This document shows, one piece after another, positions 7,222 through 10,959 of a stretch of 10,959 nucleotides of DNA (position 1 is the first letter of the stretch; every line of letters starts with the position of its first letter). The translations under genes and the position numbers were made by a program. Origin of the DNA: an uncultured bacterium (lineage in GTDB: Bacteria; Bdellovibrionota_C; UBA2361; CAKMMH01); assembly GCA_927798255.1 (NCBI GenBank), contig CAKMMH010000047.1, positions 1-10,959 of the forward strand, read 5' to 3'. The notes under the pieces are model-generated. The model was not told the DNA's origin. It was given only the letters and a program-made list of their open reading frames with translations, and made no database searches.

Positions 7222-7239
7222 ATTTATTTGTAAACTCCT

Positions 7240-7854
7240 TTAAATATTATGTGCTGTAAGAAATAAAGAAGAGGCTAATTTATCAAAGAATTCTTGATAT
7301 ATTTCTCTATCTAAAATTTTCTCATATCGTTTTTCACCTTTATTGTTCCAAATAATTCTTGAAAACTCCGCTCTCACATTAAAGCCTTTGTTGGTTTTTG
7401 ATTTTGTAACAACAAGCGTCATGTAAATTTTTTGAACGGTGTCATATACATAATCATTATCTGTTTCGATATAAGATGAACCTTTAGAGTGATGGCGATG
7501 ATGGCGTCTATCATAATGGTCATTTGCAGCTGCACTTAATATATCAAGTATTGTAAAAGCAACAGATAAAGACTGATTAACTTGTAAATTGTCAGCCTCT
7601 CTATCTTTTTCCGCACTAAAGAATCCAAGATTAGATTCTGTCTCTTGCACGTTAAATCCTAAATCTTGAAGCACCTGAAGTGCTGCTTCTAAAATTTGAG
7701 TTTGATTTTTTGCTTCAAATCTTTTGGTCTCTAGTTGACGGCGAGCAAGATACTGAGGGTCAAGTTTGTAGTAATCTTCATAAAAGGTGCAACTTGAAAA
7801 TGATAGTATTAGTAAAGCAGATATAATAATTGTATAAAAGGTTTTAAATTTCAT
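7240..7854 (-). CDS. Lipoprotein with histidine-rich insert, paralogue of the downstream gene
   Basis: A 204-residue predicted lipoprotein of unknown function. The signal ends in L-S-F-S-S-C22, an acceptable lipobox with Phe at -3, and Thr at +2. Residues 46-80 (F-E-A-K-N-Q-T, A-A-L, L-Q-D-L-G-F, L-G-F-F-S) match the shorter lipoprotein downstream. It differs by an insert at about 90-135 that holds a hydrophobic segment (about 95-110) followed by a His/Arg-rich run (His113, 118, 119, 121, 122), which might bind metal or be a flexible linker. The C-terminal half resumes the shared beta-rich pattern and ends in S-S-L-F-L-T-A. There is no clear Shine-Dalgarno sequence before the ATG; the 23-base gap to the upstream gene is AT-rich. 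Co-transcription with both neighbours is likely from spacing and strand. Confidence 0.8.
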   Translation of the reverse strand: MKFKTFYTIIISALLILSFSSCTFYEDYYKLDPQYLARRQLETKRFEAKNQTQILEAALQVLQDLGFNVQETESNLGFFSAEKDREADNLQVNQSLSVAFTILDILSAAANDHYDRRHHRHHSKGSSYIETDNDYVYDTVQKIYMTLVVTKSKTNKGFNVRAEFSRIIWNNKGEKRYEKILDREIYQEFFDKLASSLFLTAHNI

Positions 7855-7877
7855 TATATTTACTATTTATTAATAAG

Positions 7878-8282
7878 TTAGAAAGAAGATGTCCTATAAG
7901 CAAAGTCTCTAACTTTATTATTTTTATCAAACTTAACGATAATGGTTAAAGTTCTTTGAGTTGTTGAAGATATCCTACTTCTATTATCATAGCTATATAA
8001 AAGTACCCAAACGCCATGTCCACTAGATGATGACTCAACGTTTGTTGAAACTTTATCATACACCCAAGTTTCTCTTCTTTGGTCATCAGTTGTAACCATA
8101 TTTGGACTTCCTAGCACTTCTACAACATCTGATGATGACATTCCGATTCTTATTTCTCTTTGTACTGTTGCAATTGACAATCTATCTTCATTAGGAACAT
8201 ATCTTCTTCTCTGGGTGCAAGCGTTAAGAGTTAAAAGAATAGTTAAAACAAATAATACATTAAAAATCCTTTTTAAATTCAT
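7878..8282 (-). CDS. BamE/SmpA-OmlA-like outer-membrane lipoprotein
   Basis: A 134-residue lipoprotein with lipobox L-N-A-C22 and Thr at +2. Residues 44-61, I-R-I-G-M-S-S-S-D-V-V-E-V-L-G-S-P-N, are the signature opening of the SmpA/OmlA (BamE-like) domain, followed by the family's W73-x-Y75 and a C-terminal strand with K-F-D-K-N-N-K-V. BamE is an accessory lipoprotein of the beta-barrel assembly machine, but this domain also occurs in unrelated small lipoproteins, and no Bam gene is nearby, so a true BamE role is not shown. The domain has a Ser-rich, Gly-containing loop at about 82-90. AAGAAGG lies nine bases before the ATG. It is the first gene of a minus-strand set followed, after 23 bases, by two related lipoprotein genes. 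Confidence 0.82.
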   Translation of the reverse strand: MNLKRIFNVLFVLTILLTLNACTQRRRYVPNEDRLSIATVQREIRIGMSSSDVVEVLGSPNMVTTDDQRRETWVYDKVSTNVESSSSGHGVWVLLYSYDNRSRISSTTQRTLTIIVKFDKNNKVRDFAYRTSSF

Positions 8283-8415
8283 ATTAAGTTACCTTCTTTA
8301 GAAATACTTATAAAAAACATACACCTAATAAGTATATAAGTATTTTAATAGCATCTAAGGATATGGCAAGATAAGAAAGTAACTTGTTAAAATGATTGAT
8401 AATTTTAAAAATCCT

Positions 8416-8446
8416 GTCTAATTTAAAGTGATAATTTAAAATAGAC
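8416..8446. repeat. Inverted repeat, 12-base arms with one mismatch
   Basis: GTCTAATTTAAA (8416-8427) faces TTTAAAATAGAC (8435-8446) across a 7-base spacer, with 11 of 12 positions pairing. It may be an operator or an RNA hairpin. It has no GC-rich stem and no T-run, so it is not a standard terminator. Confidence 0.5.
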
Positions 8447-8450
8447 GTAA

Positions 8451-8467
8451 ATATTTGTTACAAATAT
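8451..8467. repeat. Perfect inverted repeat, 7-base arms
   Basis: ATATTTG (8451-8457) and CAAATAT (8461-8467) are exact reverse complements around TTA. The short spacer and symmetry fit a dimeric repressor site. It lies four bases after the previous inverted repeat. Chance occurrence is possible in DNA this AT-rich. Confidence 0.45.
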
Positions 8468-8503
8468 AATTATTATGTCTAATATAAATTATAAGTTTAA
8501 ATA

Positions 8504-8536
8504 TAACACGATTTTTGTAAAATTTGTGTCATGTTA
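8504..8536. repeat. Inverted repeat, 8-base arms with one mismatch
   Basis: TAACACGA (8504-8511) pairs with TCATGTTA (8529-8536) at seven of eight positions, with a 17-base spacer containing two TTTGT copies. It lies 57 bases before the pseudogene start and could have been a control site for it. Confidence 0.3.
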
Positions 8537-8593
8537 AGGAAATATTGATTATTTGATATCTAAAAGAACTGGCATAAAAAAGAGTATCTAAAC

Positions 8594-9834
8594 ATGGTAT
8601 ATATTAAGAGAGCAATAACATCTGTCATTAAAAAAAGATTACAAACTAGTAAATGTTTACTTCTTACAGGTGCTAGACAAGTAGGGAAATCTACACTTAT
8701 TAAGCATACATTTCCAAATTTTAATAAAGCAAATTTTGATGATAATTTAACAAGACTTCAAGCAAAATAAGAACCTAAACTTTTCTTTTTAAATAATCCT
8801 TGTCCACTTTTTATTGATAAAGTACAAAAAGAAAAAAATATTTTTGATGAAATTAAACTTCGAGTTGATAATTCTGAAGAAAGAGGAAATTTTATATTAT
8901 CAGGTTCTCAAAAATTAGAGTTAATGAGCGATATAAGTGAATCGCTCGCGGGTAGAGTTTCTATTTTAGAACTTTTAGGACTTTCACTAAGAGAAATTTT
9001 TGATGTTGATTTTAATAATTATTTTATTCCAACAAATTCTTATTTAAAAAATAGAGAAACTTGTTTAACAAAATATACCGAAACTGACATTTAGAAAATT
9101 ATTCACAAAGGAATGTACCCAGAACTTTATGATGTCGTAGATAAAAATTGGAAAGATTTTTATGCTTCTTATATTGCAACATATATTGAAAGAGATATTA
9201 ATTCACTTATTATGACAGATTCTTTAACATTTACAAAATTTTTGACGGTACTTGCAGCACGCAGTGGGCAAGTTTTGAATTATTCAAATATTTCTAATGA
9301 AGTTGATATTAGCGTTCCAATAATAAAAAATGGATCTTAATTTTAGAACGCACAGGAATAATTTATATATTAAAACCATATAGTGCTAGCGTATTATCAA
9401 GATCTATAAAATCTACTAAAATTTATTTTAGAGACACAGGGCTTCTTTGCTATCTTACTAAATATAATTCTTCTGATACACTTAAGGATAGTGCGTTTGC
9501 AGGAAATGTTTTTGAAACATTTGTAGTTTCTGAAATTTTAAAATCATATAGTAATGCTGGGGAAGATTATACATTTAATATTTTTTATTACAGAGGAAAA
9601 GATAAAAAGATATCTAAAGAAAATGAAATTGATTTAATAATTGAAGAAGATGGTATACTGTATCCAGTAAAAATCAAGATGACAGGAAATCCAAAGGTAA
9701 GTATGGGAAGTGCAAATGAAATTCTTAGCGAAATCCCTTCTAAGAAATTAGGCCTAGGTGTTATTCTTTGCCTAATAGATAAAAAGACGTATTTAAGTGA
9801 GAATTTGGTAGCGCTTCCTATTGAATATATATAA
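8594..9834 (+). pseudogene. Broken AAA-type ATPase with DUF4143-like C-terminus
   Basis: The reading frame rebuilt across its lesions gives about 413 codons, the usual size of this family (N-terminal P-loop ATPase, winged-helix region, C-terminal DUF4143/nuclease-like domain). The Walker A motif GARQVGKST is at residues 26-34 and the sensor-like FILSGSQ near 100-106. Lesions: TAA at codon 59 (8768-8770), TAG at codon 167 (9092-9094, where the family usually has Trp), and a one-base loss at about 9325-9331, after which TGG at 9331 restores the homologous frame up to TAA 9832-9834. The Walker B acid is Lys (F-I-D-K-V-Q instead of I-D-E-V-Q), and the late Y-P-V-K-I-K replaces the usual Y-P-V-E-I-K. 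The family is common in gut and anaerobic bacteria and its role is uncertain, possibly toxin-like or defence-related. No intact copy remains here. Confidence 0.9.
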
Positions 9835-9891
9835 AACTACCTTCCCGACCTAGCTATCGAGACACATAGATTTTTATGCTTTTAAAATTTA

Positions 9892-9920
9892 TTGTTTAAA
9901 ATTTGTAAAAAAAGTATAAT
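9892..9920 (+). promoter_or_regulatory. Near-consensus sigma-70/A promoter for the last gene
   Basis: TTGTTT (9892-9897), a 17-base spacer and a perfect TATAAT (9915-9920). Transcription would begin near 9927, giving a leader of about 84 bases before the ATG at 10011. The leader contains a G/T-rich stretch (about 9957-9980) and a short blind frame from ATG 9982 that stops at TGA 10012-10014, overlapping the gene start by a few bases. Confidence 0.65.
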
Positions 9921-10010
9921 TAATGATTCAACGAAATGCTTATTTATAGGTGTTTCTTTGTTTGTGGTTTTCGTGGTTTCCATGTTTACAAAAGAAAAGA
10001 AAGGACATAG

Positions 10011-10959
10011 ATGATAGGATCTATCATTGCGTTGTTAATTATTGCTGCAATTACCAGCATTGGTCATAGTTGGCGGAGCCGTTTTTCCCTCACGTTTATC
10101 CTGCTAGCTTGTGGATTCTATTTGTTTACTTCCCCGCTAACAGGACCGTTTCACGGTTATTGGCTTCCCTTTTTTGGGGCAGCAATTTTCAACCTGATAT
10201 GGGCAGCCAAATGTGAAGATGAAGTGGGAGTTCAATCTACAATTATATGTATATTAATTGCTCTCGTAACCATCGCGTGGGCAGGACTTGTATATTCAGG
10301 GATTTTCCAAGATGATGCCTACCGAAGAATAATAAGAGAAGTGCCTGTCAAAAAGGTTTCATGGAAAAATGAGCTCGTGGAAGTCAAAGATGACACTAAA
10401 AAAATTCTTGCTTTATCGGAAAATATGGCAAAGATTAGAGGGGAAAGAGTCCTTGCAACCGACTCTCTTGGCGCATCCTACCATATCGGACGGGTTTCAG
10501 CCCAAAGGGTAGGAGATGAAATCGTCTTTGCTGGAGCTCTTGAGTTTAATGGCCCTTTTCAGTGGATGTTTAAAAAAAGCATTCCTGGATATGTCGTTAT
10601 TAATGCTCAGGATGAGCTCGCATCTGCAAAAGACGTCGTTAGTCAAGAGATTGTTTATAGTCCGAGTGCCTATTTTAACAAAGACTTGAGACGACATCTT
10701 TGGCTTCATGGCTATTCTCGAAAAAACATTAGCGAAATGAATTTCGAGGTAGATGATGCTGGCAAGGGATGGTGGATATGCACTATATCGAAGCCAATTA
10801 TTGGCTGGAGTGCCGATAAAATTGAGGGAATCGCTATGGTTGAGCCTACTACGGGGGAAATAACATTCTATAAAAAGGATGAAGTCCCCGAGTGGGTTGA
10901 CCGAGTCGTACCTGAAAATGTCTTTAAAAAGCGAGTCAGTTGGTATGGCTGCTACACAA
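10011..10959 (+). CDS. Multi-pass membrane protein with large soluble domain, partial at right edge
   Basis: An open frame of 316 codons with no stop runs off the window. AAAGGA lies just before the ATG with good spacing, and ATG 9982 upstream is in another frame. Residues 1-100 contain about four hydrophobic segments (near 1-18, 26-42, 50-68, 78-97). The rest is soluble and lies on one side of the membrane. Motifs include P-G-Y-V-V-I-N-A, Y-F-N-K-D-L-R-R-H-L, E-V-D-D and E-V-P-E-W-V-D-R-V. From memory these resemble a family of roughly 550-600-residue membrane proteins of unknown function in Firmicutes, sometimes labelled CvpA-like or 'Tat pathway signal' without support; I have not confirmed this. 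GC is about 40-55% in sampled lines, well above the left half of the window, with different codon choice (GTC, GAG, CTC), suggesting transfer. The reverse-strand frame at 10497-10709 is a shadow. Confidence 0.8.
   Translation, partial: MIGSIIALLIIAAITSIGHSWRSRFSLTFILLACGFYLFTSPLTGPFHGYWLPFFGAAIFNLIWAAKCEDEVGVQSTIICILIALVTIAWAGLVYSGIFQDDAYRRIIREVPVKKVSWKNELVEVKDDTKKILALSENMAKIRGERVLATDSLGASYHIGRVSAQRVGDEIVFAGALEFNGPFQWMFKKSIPGYVVINAQDELASAKDVVSQEIVYSPSAYFNKDLRRHLWLHGYSRKNISEMNFEVDDAGKGWWICTISKPIIGWSADKIEGIAMVEPTTGEITFYKKDEVPEWVDRVVPENVFKKRVSWYGCYT

Larger units (their letters stand above)
8283..8593. other. Gene-free, AT-rich divergent intergenic region
   Basis: This 311-base stretch separates the minus-strand lipoprotein set from the plus-strand ATPase pseudogene. 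I see no coding frame of note, tRNA or clear promoter. Its visible content is three inverted repeats at 8416-8446, 8451-8467 and 8504-8536, plus a repeated TGTCTAAT (8415-8422 and near 8476-8483). Both flanking promoters should lie here, but no -35/-10 pair is good enough to call. Confidence 0.6.

Noticed and set aside
9113..9340. Separate 75-residue gene
   Set aside because: It is the middle fragment of the DUF4143-type ATPase between the second stop and the frameshift.
10497..10709. Minus-strand open frame of 70 codons
   Set aside because: It is antisense to the long coding frame from 10011, which has a promoter, a ribosome binding site and coherent protein motifs.
1..10959. CRISPR array, tRNA or rRNA genes, insertion sequence transposase
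   Set aside because: No regularly spaced direct repeats, no cloverleaf-like sequence and no transposase or integrase motifs were seen on either strand.

Overview
The window looks like a piece of an AT-rich bacterial chromosome. Three small lipoprotein genes, one with a BamE/SmpA-OmlA-like domain, point to an organism with an outer membrane; I cannot name a genus. Sampled 60-base lines suggest roughly 22-25% GC in the left cluster, about 35% in the lipoprotein genes, and about 40-55% in two short stretches (around 6382-6719 and from about 9838 to the right edge). These are hand counts.

Left part (166-6284, + strand): a surface-glycan cluster. A membrane acyltransferase is followed by a tight five-gene run: family 2 glycosyltransferase, NAD-dependent sugar epimerase/dehydratase, sugar nucleotidyltransferase, a fusion of a flippase-like membrane domain with an aminoglycoside/choline-kinase-like phosphotransferase, and a HAD phosphatase/mutase. 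Genes overlap by 4 or 11 bases, touch, or lie 11 bases apart. The likely theme is making an activated sugar or polyol (kinase, HAD, nucleotidyltransferase, SDR), transferring it (GT2), acylating it, and possibly moving a lipid-linked form across the membrane. The sugar is not identifiable.

Middle (6285-8593): a convergent junction, then minus-strand genes. Read in the direction of transcription these are a BamE-like lipoprotein, two mutually related lipoproteins, and a 90-residue unknown protein with a near-perfect ribosome binding site and a strong minus-strand terminator. The 90-residue gene differs in composition from its neighbours. The 311-base region upstream of the lipoprotein genes has no gene but holds three inverted repeats.

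Right part (8594-10959): a full-length but inactivated ATPase of the AAA/DUF4143 type, with two stop codons, one frameshift and two acidic-to-lysine changes at expected key motifs. Then comes a GC-richer gene with a near-consensus promoter, encoding a four-helix membrane protein with a large soluble part that runs off the window. It resembles a family of unknown function that I associate with Firmicutes.

The points that most deserve follow-up are the flippase-kinase fusion and its single-stop junction with the nucleotidyltransferase, and the two GC-richer segments whose left edges share a short similar sequence.
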